A stretch of DNA of 64,000 nt from NCBI GenBank assembly GCA_020881915.1, contig JAJFPB010000011.1, positions 1,550,001 to 1,614,000 of the forward strand, written 5' to 3'. The translations under genes and the position numbers were made by a program. Below the pieces are notes generated by a model that saw only the letters and a program-made list of their open reading frames with translations, had not been told where the DNA came from and made no database searches. The DNA is from Paramyrothecium sp. XJ0827 (lineage: Eukaryota > Ascomycota > Sordariomycetes > Hypocreales > Stachybotryaceae). Positions 1 through 12,495 of this stretch are shown here, piece after piece; position 1 is the first letter of the stretch, and every line of letters starts with the position of its first letter.

Positions 1-3000
1 GCCGAGGACCAGATGCGAGAGACGAGGGCCACAACTGACCCCGACATATCGTTTCTCCTTCGCGAGCTATCCATATTTGGCCATGCGCAGCCTCTCTCAA
101 ACGAGAGCCGGCTCCTCATGCGCAGGAAGATACAGGCGCTCACCGTTTGGACAGGCACACCGGCCATCTGGTTTACCATCAATCCAAATGATATCAATAA
201 CCCGGTAAAAATGAAGCTCTCTATTCATAGGCTTCACGAATACCATGCTGCAAAGGACCTCTTGGCCGATCTCAGGGGTAAGTACGATAGGATCGCCCTC
301 AGTACTATGGATCCCGTAAGCTCGGCCATCTTCTTCCACCGAGAGATCTCATTGTTCTTCGAAAAGTACGTCAGAGCTGGCCAAGAGTCAATATTCGGGA
401 ACATTAGCCACTACTACGCAACCGTCGAAACGAATGACCGAGGCAGCCTGCACTTGCACGGACTCCTCTGGTTAGACGGGAACTTGCAGTTGCCCTCCTA
501 ATTGATGACATGGCCAATCCCCAAGAAGAAGAATACCGTGCCCAAGTGGTTCAGTATCTAGACTCAGTCTTTCATGAATGCTTAGACGAGGATGATGGAC
601 AGGCTATCAGGCGAGAGAGAAAACCGATCGATCCTGTTGATGAGATAATGAGCAGTACCGAGGCTCTTACGGCAGTCTTCAATAAGGAGTCCAACTACAT
701 TGCGTACTGTTGCCAGGTCCATTCACACACATACAGCTGCATCAAGTACTCCCTAAACGGACGTAATGAACAGGGTAAAGACGGATACAATCGGACAGCT
801 TGTCGTTTCCAAGCTCCTTGGAAGACCGTTGAAGAAACTGGGTTCACAGATGACGGCCTGTTAAAGATTCGCCGGAACCACCCGCTAGTAAACCGCTACA
901 ACAAGGCAATGGCGGTCGGCCTCCGCCACAACCACGATATCTCGATGATCTTGACGAGGACAAAAGGTTTGGCCATGGTCTATTACATCACAAACTACGC
1001 CACCAAGCTGGACACGCCAATGTGGAAGCGCATTGCCCATGCGGCTCAGGTGCTCGAGCAGCTCCGTGAGGCCGCTGTGCCGAGGCATCAGGCTTTGGAT
1101 ACCGCCACTCATGACGGTCAGCGGCCAGAGGTGTTGAACAAGAGCCGCCAATTCCTGATGAGAGTGGCAAACCGGATTTTTTCCGAGAGACAGCTCTCGG
1201 CCGTGGAGGTCTGCTACCACTTGCTCGGCTATCACGCGGACTTTACCAATGTGCCGCACTGGTCCTTCATTAACCTCACCGCGCTCTACTGGGCAATCTT
1301 CCGGCGATGGGCACACCTTCGTTGTCAGGCTGGCGTACAGACAGATGCAGAGGAGCCTGATGAGACGGTACAACTCAGGGAAGGCGGGCGGACACTGCTA
1401 TACTTGGATGCCTATGCCTATAGAGGGCCGACGCTAAGAGATGTTTGCCTCTATGATTACATGTCCATGATCAACTTGGTGCGTCGTGGTACTCAAGATG
1501 AGGATGGCACTCACATAGCTCTCGAGGGGCCATCTGAGGAATATCACAATTGGACTCAGAAGCTTCGTCGGCCTCACGAATACGCCGTGCCGAGGCTTTC
1601 AGGGATATATTAGCAGCGACCATATGGACGAGCATCCAGTGTATTTCGGCCGGTATTATCAGTGTCCCCAGTTCGGTCCCGGCTAGCTCACTGACCTTGT
1701 GCAGCAACTCTGTCCTTCATCTGGCCTTATTCGTGCCTTGGGAAGACTTCATATCCAGAGCAGACGGCGACATCACCGATATTTGGTCGAGCCATGAGAC
1801 TTCCCTCCGGCCCCGTCTCAAACACCACGTCTCAAACATTTCCCTTCTTACTAAGTCGGCCGAGGACGCACGCAAAGATGCACAGCTTTGGGCAAGCCGG
1901 TCGGAAGGAGACGACACCGTGGACGTAGAGTTTCCCATGGACGAAGGCGACTACAGCGAAGAACCTGCAACATTGGCTGAACATCGCCAAAGCTATACGG
2001 CCGTGCTCCAAACTCTCCGAAACGCAGTTCGAGATTCGGACGCTACAAAGGGCTCCCCGTCTTGCGGAGCCTGATCAGAGATTTGTGCCAGGACAGCATA
2101 GTCGAAGAAGTTCAACCGTTTGTTCAACGCCATGAAGACTTCTATCAACAAATCCGCCGCAACCAGAATAGTGCCCTATATCAATACCCCACCTTCTTGA
2201 GAGAAGATATTCAGGCCGTGGCAAAGGCCCAGGAAATGCTACACCTCCGAATGCTTGATGAGATGGCGACCAGTCTTGGCGCCGAACACCCAACAGGTAA
2301 CGCCGACGTGGACGACATGCTTGCTCGTCACTACGAAGCAGAAATTCCTATTCTGCTTCCAAGTCCGGACCCAGCTATGCGTGGCCCTCGGATACTTGTT
2401 GATGTCGATCCTGCTGCAGGATTTACGGAACTAGGCCGTCTCGCCGCCACCCAGTACACGCTCAATGAGCTGCAGAATATAGCTCTGCAGCTTGTGTGCA
2501 GATTCTTGGACAAATACACCGCCGGCCCCGACTCGGTCGGCCAACATCTTCAATATACTGGCGGCCCAGGCGGGACGGGAAAATCCAGAATCATCGACGC
2601 CTTGAGGCACGCGTTTACAGCCAGAGGACAGTCGCACCTTCTCCAGGTCACTGGAACATCAGGCAGCGCGGCCGCCCATATCGGCGGAACCACAGTTCAC
2701 TCGGCCTGTGGCCTAGACGCACGCCGCTCTTCTAATCAACAGCTTCCACTGTTCTCGGAGGCGAAGAAATGGACGTGGAAACAAAAGCTGGTCCTCGTGA
2801 TCGACGAGGTTAGCATGCTCGGTGGAGCCACGCTGTACGACATTAACTGCCACCTCCAGTCGCTCCGAGACTGCCCGGACAAGCCATTTGGCGGTATCCC
2901 GGTCGTCCTCTTGATGGGAGATTTCTACCAGTTCGCCCCGGTGCGAGAGACAAGCCTCCTCGTGAACAAGATTGGGAACCCCGCCTTGGTTACCGTAGGG

Positions 3001-4011
3001 CCTTCAACTATTACCCACCACCGCGGCTACAGCCTGTGGTTAATGTTCAAGACAGTCGTGCTCCTCAAAGAGCAGGTCCGGGCTCGAGACGACCCCCAGC
3101 TCCTTGCGCTTTTAGAAAGAGTACGGGCCGGCGCTCAGACACAGCAAGATCTTGACCTGCTCAACACAAAGCTAGTGGACCGCTCTCAAATCACATTCCG
3201 TGACGGTTTACGAGCCATAACACCGCTTAACCGCAACCGATGGAGTCTTAACATGGAAGCCGTCGTAGACTGGGCACGCTTCAACAAGAGGCACATTTCT
3301 ATCTTCATCTCGACCCACACCTGGCGACGTGGAGCGCTGTCTCAAGACGAGATCGCGAAGACCATCGAACAAGGTGATAATTCTAACTGCAAGGTCCCTG
3401 GTGTCTTATTTTACGCCCAGGGTATGCCGGTAGTAGTGAACAAGAATATTTACACCGGTTTGAAGGTCGTCAACGGGGCAGAGTTTACCGCCGCAGACGT
3501 CATCCTCGACCCGCACTATCCAGGGTATTGTCTTACAGACGATGTCACCATCCACTTTGGTCCACCGCTCGGCATCCTGCTACAATCGACAGAGACAGAG
3601 CATTTGTCAGTTCCGACGCTGCCAGCCGGAACAGTACTCATCCGACCGATCTCACAGGTCCTCGAGCCTACCAGCTCCCAGTTCAGATTCTTAACTGCAA
3701 GATGTACACGCCGGGGATTGCCAGTTGTCCCGGCTTTTGTGCTCACCGACTATAAGGCCCAAGGCAAGACATTTGTGGAAGTGCTCCCTGAGCTGCGCGG
3801 AAACCGTGTAATCAATGGCCAAGCTTCCAAATGCGACTTCACCAGCCTCTATGTACAGCTGTCCAGGTGTAGGACATTAGAAGGCATCAGGCTTCTCAGC
3901 GCTATACGACAGCAGGACTTTATCGGCAACAAACTGGATCCGATCATAGTTGCTGCTATGCAGAGGCTCGAGCATATAGCTGCAGAAACGAGACGGATGC
4001 TTGATATATAA
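1..4011 (+). pseudogene. Helitron Rep/PIF1 helicase, 5'-partial, three frameshifts
   Basis: The encoded protein nicks and unwinds Helitron DNA for rolling-circle transposition. Reading continues from the window edge through a HUH-type motif (HLHGLLWL, near 460-480) and the paired tyrosines YITNYATK near 990-1010. It then enters a PIF1 helicase with Walker A GGPGGTGKS (near 2565), Walker B VIDEVSML (near 2800), motif YKAQGKTF (near 3755) and the VQLSR motif (near 3850). Comparison with the second copy shows a 1-base loss near 499, a 1-base gain near 1593 and a 1-base loss near 2059. A conserved intron lies at 1653-1704. Without correction the gene cannot make a full protein. Family assignment is firm; whether the breaks are biological is not known. 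Confidence 0.85.
1653..1704 (+). other. Spliceosomal intron in Helitron 1 gene
   Basis: A 52-nt interval begins GTATTA, ends TTGTGCAG and contains a GCTAGCTCAC stretch usable as branch region. Removing it joins the Rep half to the conserved start of the helicase half (NSVLHLALFVPWE), reading arginine across the junction. The equivalent 54-nt intron occurs at 9011-9064 in the second copy at the same codon. Confidence 0.7.
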
Positions 4012-4045
4012 GACGGAGATACTATCCGAAAGTTCGATGCTTGTC

Positions 4046-4066
4046 TTCCTTTCCTAAGGAAAGGAA
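4046..4066 (+). repeat. Hairpin downstream of Helitron 1 ORF
   Basis: A perfect inverted repeat with a 10-bp stem (TTCCTTTCCT and its complement) around a single A lies 35 bp after the stop codon. It could be a transcription terminator or polyadenylation-region structure, or a subterminal Helitron hairpin. It is about 165 bp from the inferred terminus, too far for the classical Helitron 3' hairpin. Confidence 0.5.
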
Positions 4067-4185
4067 CTATAGGGGTCTTATATATCTGCAGGCAGCTAAG
4101 GGACTAGCCTCTCCCAAGTCCCCCTTGGCCCAATACACTAGACAACACAGTTACAGGCCCGTATATAGCACCTCAGGACGTTCTT

Positions 4186-4232
4186 CGTTCCGGAAAGGCG
4201 ATGGCGGGCCCGTAGGGACCGGTCTCCTGTTA
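4186..4232 (+). repeat. Shared Helitron 3'-terminal sequence, copy A
   Basis: The last 33 bp here are identical to 17893-17925, and about 14 bp before them are similar with small gaps. Both copies lie a few hundred bases after a Helitron helicase stop codon, once the nested copia is removed. The block contains the palindromes CGGGCCCG and GACCGGTC. Flanking sequence is unrelated on the right, as expected for an element boundary. Confidence 0.65.
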
Positions 4233-4927
4233 AGCCCCTTTTATGCGCCACCGTTTACGAGCCACATCTGAGGAGCCACGATTTCAGAACCGCCACGACT
4301 TCAGTTCATGGTTCAGGTTCAGGTTCTATTCCTACTCGGTTTCAGTTCTTAAAACTGGTGGTTTTACTAAAATCGTCAAAATTTCCTCTTTTTCAGTAGT
4401 CATTTCATACAAATCACGACCCAGGAGAAGCCTCGATTTTAACAACATATTTCTCAACAACCACGCATCGCAGAGAAAAATCAAGATAATTCCTAATAAG
4501 CCTCAGGTCAGCTCTATTAGCTAGTATTTTCTCTATTTATTATAAGCCGGAATAAAGCCAGAATTGACTGTCCCATAGTAATGCACCTGTCCCAGAATTT
4601 TGCCGATCACTAGAATAGTGGGCTCCTTTTAAGCCGAGCCCACGGGTAGTCTTGATACACCGCACGCGGATCCGGTTGACGTAGTGTCTTGCTCCTCGCC
4701 TAGCCTTGGATGATGAAGAGGCTACCATGGTTCTAGGATGGCTCTAGGTGTCGCCACGAGACTGTCGCCGCCCCCGTGATGATGTGGTCTGAAACAGCGT
4801 GGCCGAGATTCCGCGCCACAAGCGACGTCAACTGTGTCAACATCTTCTCTGGGCTCTCGTCCAGCTCCTTTTCATACCGAGCGTGGCCACGTTTGCTTTG
4901 GCCCTCTGCTTCCCGCTTTCAGTGCAC
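4233..4927. other. Helitron junction and 5' leader; no gene seen
   Basis: The stretch between the inferred end of Helitron 1 and the coding start of Helitron 2 holds no recognisable gene. Part of it (about 4370-4560) is AT-rich. The left end of Helitron 2 must lie in here, but no second copy is available to place it. Confidence 0.5.
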
Positions 4928-7900
4928 ATGTTTACGACGAGGCCGCTAGTATGTAAGATGCCTCGCGAAAAGCCGGTCGGGGTCCCGATCGATGAAATCC
5001 GCCGCACGCTGGAAGATCTCGATGGCAGACGTACTAGAAACGGAGCTGGAGGAAGATCAGGCCCACCCCACTCGATTATCCTAAACTCCTCGGCATCTCG
5101 GAGCACCCATCAGCTCCGTCAAGAGCCGGTCAGAGTTCCGCTTGACGAGATCCGACGTACGTTGGAAGACCTGGACCGACAACACGCCGAAACACTGGCC
5201 CGTGGAAGACGAGAATCGTCCCGCTCCACTATCGCCAGGCAACTAGCATCTCAGACACCCGCTCAGCCCGAGAAGGAGCCGATAAGAGTTCGGCCTGACG
5301 AGGTTGCTCGTGCATGGGATGACATCCAACGCCAGCGCGCTGAGGAACGGGGCCACCGGGAGCAGGCAGTGGCCCGGCGTAATACCGTCACGGTACCGGA
5401 AGATGAACTCAGGCGGACAATTGCGGCTATTACGCAACAACACACGGAAGAGCGTTTCCGGGAAAGAGCCGCAAGACTACGACCACATGAGGACGCCGGT
5501 GAGCTCGACCGTCGAGGAGCGGAAGAGGTGCGCCGGACACAACCACCGGCGACTCCCGAGCGGATCTCCAGTTCTCCACAAATCCCGATTCCCCAAGCAA
5601 TCCCGCAGACCCCGCAGAACCCGCCGCCCCGAAAGCGCCTTCGGGAACCACAACCGGAAGGACTTCTGACTCCGCCGCCCACGAGGCCAGACCGCCCCCG
5701 GAAAAGACCGAGGCCGTCGCAGGAAACCGCCCTGCTCCAACGAGAGTCCCTAGAGACCATTCTGCGATACCATGAATCTCGTTTCCGCGACAAGGAGAAA
5801 GAATCGGTGGCAAGATCTTGGTGCAAAGAGGTCCCACTTGCCCTCCAGGTAGAGACTGCACAGTCCTTCCACCAGGCATTCACAGATGAAAGGACGCTAC
5901 CGATCTCGCATTGCAACTTCTGCTACAGGAAGCAGCCTCCTTCCGAGCTCACAAAGATCCGATGGAGGAGGCACTTGACGCCCTCCTTGCTGCAGGCCAC
6001 GATGGCGCTCCAGGAGTGCAAGGACTGTTTTCCAGCTGACGACGACGCTGAGGTTATGGTTTGCCGCGAATGTTATACCACTTTGACAAATGGGAAATTG
6101 CCGAAGATCTGTTCGGTCAACAACATGCACATCGGATGCGAGCATCGGTTTCCCGAAGAGCTCGATGGCCTCTCTCCCGTGGAGGAGAGGTTGATTGCTC
6201 TGCAGGCCTCCTTTGGCTACATCACAAAGTTTACTGTCGACAACAAGACCCCATCGGGCCTCAGCTACCGGAAGCACGTGAAGGGCCATATCGTGGTCTT
6301 CCCCAACAAAGTCGAGGACCTTGTTGCCACAGTCCTCCCACACCCTCTTCTAGAGCTGATCGAGAACATTCACGTCTCTTGGAGCGGTTCCAGCAAACCC
6401 GGCGTTGCAGACGTCGGCCATCTTCTCCAAGTGCGCAAGTCCCGTGTCCGGGCTGCGCTGTCGTGGCTCCAGGAAAACAATTCGCTTTATGAGCACATCA
6501 CGATCGACCATGGCGAGATAGATGGTTGGCGGTACGCAGACGGCTCCGATGTACCTATCCTCATCATGGACAACATGCAGCGGGAGGAGCCATCCGTTGC
6601 CGAGAAGACACAAACGGACCACATCGTCCCAGATACCGATCGAGGTTTGGAAGAGAACCGGCTCACGAGCATTGAAGAAATTGTTGCGTCGGCGCAGGCT
6701 CACTCCAGCGACAACTCCTGCCTTCCTGAGGGCACTCCGACGGACGAACAGGATCTCCTCTTGCCTAGGGATTCCTGCACTTCCATTCCAGAACCGGAGG
6801 ATGCCGACGGTGACGGTGAAGTCGTTCATGAGACGACATCTTCCGGCATGTTTCCCCTTGATGGGCCAGCCGCTTTCGATGAAGCCGATAAACTTTTATT
6901 CTTAACCGATGCCATCCGGACGACTCGGATCCGGGGTGCTGATGAAACTGAGCCGTGTGCGATACAGGTAAAAGCCACGGCAGAGCAGCCGTTCATCCTG
7001 GTGGAACGAGGCGCGGACTTTGCGGACAGCCTGCACCAAGACTTCTTCCCGCGCACCTTCCCGAAACTTTTCCCTTGGGGTAGAGGTGGTCCAAAGGCCC
7101 TTCAAATGTCTGGCACGGGTCAAGAACAAACTTCAGAGGCTGCCGAGCCCCGCCTCAACCACTCGCTCAGCTACTGGGCCAGATACGTGCTGCAACGACA
7201 TGGGGGGTGGTTTGCAACCCATCGTCTTTTGTTTTCTGGTTTTCAACATCCTCCTCCGTTCTTCTAACCGCCGCATTAGCATGGTCCGTACGACAAAGGG
7301 CTCTTTCGAGAGAGTTGAACGAATTTACGGAAGTCTGACGGCGGACCGCCTAAATAGAGCCGAGGTCTAGATGCGAGAAACAAGAACGACGACGGACGCA
7401 GACGTAGCGTTTTTGCTCCGTGAGTTGTCCATCTTTGGCCATGCACAGCCGCTCTCCAACGAAACGCGGCTGCTCATGCGCAGAAGGATACAAGCAATTG
7501 ACATCTGGGCCGGTACGCCCGCGATTTGGATCACCATCAACCCCAACGACATCAACAACCCGGTCAAGATGAGGCTCTCCATCCATAGGCTCCACGACTA
7601 CCACACGGCGAAGGAGCTTTTAGCGGATCTCCGGGGAAGATACGACAGGATCGCCCTCAGTACCATGGATCCGGTCAGCTCGGCCATCTTCTTCCACAGA
7701 GAAATCTCTCTGTTCTTCGAAAAATACGTCAGAACAGGCCAAGAATCCGTCTTTGGGAAGGTCAGCCATTACTATGCAACGGTAGAGACGAACGATCGTG
7801 GCAGTCTGCACTTGCACGGACTCCTGTGGTTGCACGGCAACATGGAGCTGCCGTCGCTTGTCGACGACATCGCCGACCCCCGAGAAGAAGAGTACCGTGC

Positions 7901-10900
7901 CCGAGTGGTGCGCTACATGGACTCGGTCTTTCACGAGTGCTTGGATGAGGACGCTGGAAAGGCTCTCCGCCAGGAGCGGAAGCCGATCCACCCGGTCGAG
8001 GAGATGATGAACGACACCGAGGCTCTCACTGCAGCCTTTGACGCCGAGTCCAACTTCATCGCGTACTGCTGCCAGGTCCATTCCCATACCTATACTTGCA
8101 TCAAGTATTCTCTGAAGGGCCTCACAAATCATGACGCGGACAAGTACAGGCGAACGGCTTGCCGGTTCAAAGCGCCCTGGAAGATCGTTGATGCCACGGG
8201 GATGAGCGATGACGACCTGCTCACCATCCGTCGCAACCATCCTCTCGTCAACCGGTATAACAAAGCGATGGCGGTTGGCCTCCGCCACAACCACGATGTA
8301 TCCATGATCTTGACGAGGACCAAGGGCCTGGCCATGGTGTTTTACATCACCAACTATGCCACGAAGTTGGACATGCCTATGTGGAGACGAATCGCCCATG
8401 CGACCGAAGTCTTCCGACAGCTTCGCGAAGATGCCGTGTCGAGACGTGACGCATCAGTACTAGCCGAACAAGGCGCCCAGCGACCTGCTGTTCTGAACCA
8501 GAGTCGTCAGTTTCTGATGAGGGTGGCGAATCGGATATTTTCCGAGAGACAGCTCTCGGCCGTAGAGGTATGTTACCATATGCTCGGCTACCAGACAGAT
8601 TTTACCAACGTCCCGCACTGGTGCTTCCTAAACCTGAACGCACTGTATTGGGCGATCTTTCGGAGATGGAGACACCTCCGCCGCCAGGCTGGCGAGGAAA
8701 CGGAGGAGGAAGAGCCACCGGAGACGGTGCAGCTCAGGGTTGGCGGCAGGACCCTCTTGTGCTTAGATGCTTACGCCTACAGAGGCCGTGTCCTAAGAAA
8801 TATATGCCTCTACGACTATATGTCCATGGTTACCCTGGTCCGTAGCCGTGACCGGGACGAGGACGAAAACCACATATCTCTCGACGGGCCCTCTCCAGAG
8901 CACCATGGCTGGTTTCAGAAACTTCGCCGACCCCACGAGTACGCCGTGCCGATTTTTCAAGGGTTCATAAGTGACGATCACCGGGACGAGCACCCGGTAT
9001 ATTTTAGACGGTACGCTCTAAGACCGCACTGCTAACTCCGAACGTGCTCTTACATGCCGAGCAGGAACTCTGTTCTCCATCTGGCCCTATTCGTGCCTTG
9101 GGAGCGCTTCCTTCCCTGCACACAGGGCGATGTCGCTGATATATGGTCCGGTTATGAAGCTTCTCTCTGTCGCCGGCTGCGTTTTCACGTCTCGAACATC
9201 TCCCTTCTCAGTAAATCAGCCGAGGACGCGCGTAGAGATGCAAAGCTCTGGGCCAGCCGATCAGAAGGCGACGACACGGTCGACGTAGACTTCCCTCTCG
9301 ATGAGGGTGACGACGGTGAAGAGCGTGCAACAATCGCTGAGCACCACCAGAATTTTGCGGCTCTGCTCCACACTCTGCATAACGCCGTGCGAGATTCCGA
9401 TGCCACGAAGGGCTCCCCAGCCTTGACGAGTTTCATCCGTGACTTGCGTGAAGAGACTTCGGCCTCTGAGAATAGGCCTTTCGTCCAGCGTCCAGAAGGC
9501 TTCTATCAGCAGATCCGCCGTACCCAGAACGCTCCCCTTTTCCAATGTCCTACTCTTTCTGCAGAGGATGTTCAAGCCGCTACAAAGGCTCAGGACATGC
9601 TCCATCTCCGGATGCTGGATGAGATTGAGGCAGGTCCCCAGAGTAGCGCCCATCGCACGCTTAACGCCGACGTAGATGATATGCTTGCTCGTAACTATGA
9701 TACGGAGATCCCCCTACCGCGTCCAAGTCAAGGCCCAGTCGTACAGGATCCTCGAATGCTTGTCGACGTTAATATGGCAACTAGCTTCACGGAATTAGGA
9801 CGCCTTGCCGCCTCAACGTATACCCTCAACCCTCTGCAGACAAGGGCACTTCAACTGGTGTGCGGGTTCTTGGACAAATACTCTGCAGATCCCGACTCGG
9901 CGGGTCAACATCTCCAGTACACGGGAGGCCCGGGTGGCACGGGCAAATCCAGGGTCGTCGAGGCCTTGAAATGGGTCTTTTCAGCGAGAGGCCAAGCACA
10001 TCTTCTCCAGATCACGGGAACCTCGGGGAGTGCAGCGGCACAAATCGGTGGCACCACCTTGCATTCCGCCTGTGGACTGGATACCCGGCGCTCCCCCGAC
10101 AAACAGCTCCCACTTTTCTCGGAGGCCAAGAAGTGGGTCTGGAAGCAGAAGTTGGTCCTTGTAATCGACGAAGTTAGCATGCTTGGAGGTGCTACTCTGT
10201 ACGAGGCCAGCCGTCGTCTCCAGTCACTCCGCGACTGCCCAGATAGGCCCTTTGGCGGTCTTCCCGTTGTTCTTTTGATGGGTGACTTTTATCAATTCGC
10301 CCCAGTACGGGAGACGAGCCTCCTGGTAGACCGAATGGCGGATCCCGTCTCCGCCCCTGTGAGCCAAGCCACCATTTCTCACCACCGCGGCTTCAGTCTC
10401 TGGCTGATGTTCAAGACCGTGGTTCTTCTTGAAGAACAGGTCCGCGCACGCGACGACCCTGAGCTAGGCGCTCTTCTGGACAGAGTACGGCACGGCACTC
10501 AGACATGGCAAGATGTCCACCTGCTGAATACAAAGCTGGTTGACCGCTCCGATATCACCTTCAGTAACGGCTTGCGCGCCATAACACCCCTGAACCGCAA
10601 CCGATGGAGCCTCAATATGGAAGCTATTGTGGACTGGGCGCGCTTCAATGAGAGGCACATCTCCGTCTTCGTGTCAACCCACACCTGGCGAAGAGCTGGC
10701 CTGTCCCAATATGAGATCGCCCAGGCGATCGAGCAAAGGATGACTCCAAGTGCAAGGTTCCAGGCCTCTTCTTCTATGCTCAGGGGATGCCTGTGGTTGT
10801 TAACAAGAATATATACACAGGCTTGAAGGTTGTCAATGGCGCAGAGTTTACTGCGACAGATATCATCCCCGATCCGAAGCACCCAGGATACCATCTTGCG

Positions 10901-11416
10901 GACGACGTCACCATACACTTCGGCCCACCGCTAGGCATCTTATTACAGTCCAGGGAGACGGCGAGTTTGGCGGTCCCCGTCCTCCCAGCAGAGACGGTGC
11001 TCATCCGCCCCATCTCCCACACCCTTGATCCAAGCGACTCCCACTTCAAGTTCTTGTCAACGAAATGCACCCGAAGGGGACTACCGGTTGTCCCGGCATT
11101 TGGTCTTACTGACTATAAATCCCAATCCAAAACATTTGCCGAGGTACTCTTGGAGCTGCGGGGAAATCGCATGACCAATGGCCAACCCTCCAAGTGCGAT
11201 TTTACCAGTCTCTACGTGCAGTTGTCTAGGTGTACGACGCTTCGAGGCATCAAGCTTCTCAGCCCTGTGCGACCCCAAGACTTTATTGGTAACAAGCTAG
11301 ACCAGACCATGGTAGATGCCATGCAGAGACTCAAGAACCTGGCCGCGCAGACGAAACGGTTTTATGAGGGCCAGTGTTTGTGGTGCATAGGGCCATGCCA
11401 TCTCCTGAAAACCTAA
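4928..11416 (+). pseudogene. Helitron Rep/PIF1 helicase with N-terminal repeats and Cys-rich domain
   Basis: This is the complete but broken transposition protein. The open frame could start at a GTG (4799), but in-frame ATGs at 4928 and 4958 fit better. Order: four degenerate repeats of about 35 residues (core DEIRRTLEDLD), a proline-rich linker, then a DUF6570-like cysteine-rich region (HCNFC, CKDC, CRECY; about 5910-6150). Next come the Rep core with HLHGLLWL (near 7810) and YITNYATK (near 8345), and the PIF1 helicase with GGPGGTGKS (near 9925) and VIDEVSML (near 10160). Lesions: a +1 shift near 7226, an in-frame TAG at 7368-7370 where copy 1 has CAG, and a 1-base loss near 10737. One intron lies at 9011-9064. 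Helicase motif YKSQSKTF differs from YKAQGKTF of copy 1 at a normally conserved glycine. Confidence 0.85.
9011..9064 (+). other. Spliceosomal intron in Helitron 2 gene
   Basis: The 54-nt interval starts GTACGC, has a near-perfect branch site CTGCTAACTC, and ends GAGCAG. It contains an in-frame TAA (9033-9035) that would stop translation if retained. Splicing restores the same Rep-helicase junction as in copy 1, with an arginine codon split at the same place. Confidence 0.8.
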
Positions 11417-11498
11417 CAGCTCGAAAATCAGCAGCAAGTTAGGCATATCCATCAATCGACGGACGCTAAGCGGGGGAGGGTTCAGCATGATGCCTACT
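11417..11498 (+). other. Helitron 2 tail before copia insertion
   Basis: Non-coding Helitron tail. Its last five bases, CTACT, are the copia target site; the tail continues after 17650. Confidence 0.6.
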
Positions 11499-11639
11499 TG
11501 TTGAGATCCGTTGTTTTTGACGGATCAATGGCTATTCCGATCCATTGGTGGCTGGGATGTGGATGTCTTGTCTATAGCTTCCGCTGGTTAGCGCTAGCCT
11601 TTCTTCTTCTTTAATCAATATAATATGCTCATTTCAACA
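11499..11639 (+). repeat. 5' LTR of copia 1
   Basis: 141 bp beginning TGTTGAGATCC and ending CATTTCAACA. By eye identical to the copy at 17510-17650. It is short for a copia LTR. An AT-rich stretch with AATATAATATG near 11617-11627 may serve as the core promoter region. Confidence 0.95.
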
Positions 11640-11653
11640 GGTTATGAGCCCGG
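11640..11653 (+). promoter_or_regulatory. Primer-binding site (initiator tRNA anticodon arm)
   Basis: GGTTATGAGCCCGG immediately follows the 5' LTR. It is complementary to the anticodon-stem-loop region of eukaryotic initiator methionyl tRNA (GGGCUCAUAACC). This is the internal, half-tRNA priming known from Drosophila copia, not the 3'-acceptor priming of Ty1. Confidence 0.8.
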
Positions 11654-12495
11654 AAAAGCCACCATACAGCTGAGTATCCTCCTAATCATGATTTCCACTA
11701 TAACTCGAGGTCTAATCGCCTCCTTCCACTGCGACAAAGATACTCACCACACCTTACCCGAAATTTTAACCGAATAGTGATTTAGGAATCAAACACTGGG
11801 TTTTGCACACTTCCCGGCCTCACCCGTCACCAGCCTCTCGATTAAAATCCTTGCGCAAAACTTTCGCCATAGACTCGACCTCACGATGGCTTCACACGAC
11901 TATAATTTAAGAGCTCGACCCCTCTTGAAACCGAGCTTCCTTTGTTTCCTCCACAAGCAACATTTTTCCTCATCGTGTCGCTGACCTTGACGGATGTTCT
12001 GTTGCTGGATGCTGTTGTTTAATCTTGTTGAATATGTGGCAAAAAGGAACCTCTTGGAAGCTGCTGGAAAGGAAGGAATTTGCCACAGGAATATCCCCAC
12101 CTATCGCTACAGGCTGATAAAGCAGCTATTCTAGTTGATTCCACATCGCTTAGAAAAGGACCTCTGAGGCCTTGTATCTCCGAGTGGTTCCCTTCTAAGT
12201 TTTGAGTCCTGGGCAACCCACGCCGACACCGACGACTCGCTTTCAGACGCAAGTTCAACCAACATTTGGGGCCTTGAAGTTACCTCAATTGCCTCATCAG
12301 AACCAGGAGAAACCCACGTTACAGCCAATGGGAGCTCCGACTCATCCGTTACCGATACCATCGACAACAACGAGCATTCCAGCCTCGCGCTCGCAAGGGA
12401 CATCGCTAGGCTGAAGAGGGAAGATTCACCTGAACCTGCCCTTCACTCGTCCCACGCCTTCTCTCGTCCAGCCATCAAGGAATCCATCCTCAAGC

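Larger units (their letters stand above)
1..4232 (+). mobile_element. Helitron-like element 1 (left end outside window)
   Basis: This is the right part of an autonomous rolling-circle (Helitron-like) transposon. The window opens inside the Rep region, so the 5' end and the N-terminal cysteine-rich domain are missing. It encodes a Rep domain followed by a PIF1-family helicase. The proposed right end near 4232 is inferred because the last 47 bp before it recur at 17879-17925, after the second Helitron, and homology stops there. No canonical CTRR terminus is seen, so it may be a Helentron-type or a divergent fungal lineage. Confidence 0.75.

Noticed and set aside
4046..4066. Hairpin as the classical Helitron 3' terminus
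   Set aside because: No CTRR follows at the right distance, and the shared terminal block lies 165 bp further on.
5263..5916. 217-codon antisense ORF
   Set aside because: Shadow of the Helitron N-terminal repeats and proline-rich linker; low-complexity Arg/Ser composition.
7620..8399. 259-codon antisense ORF
   Set aside because: Opposite the conserved Rep domain, so a shadow frame.
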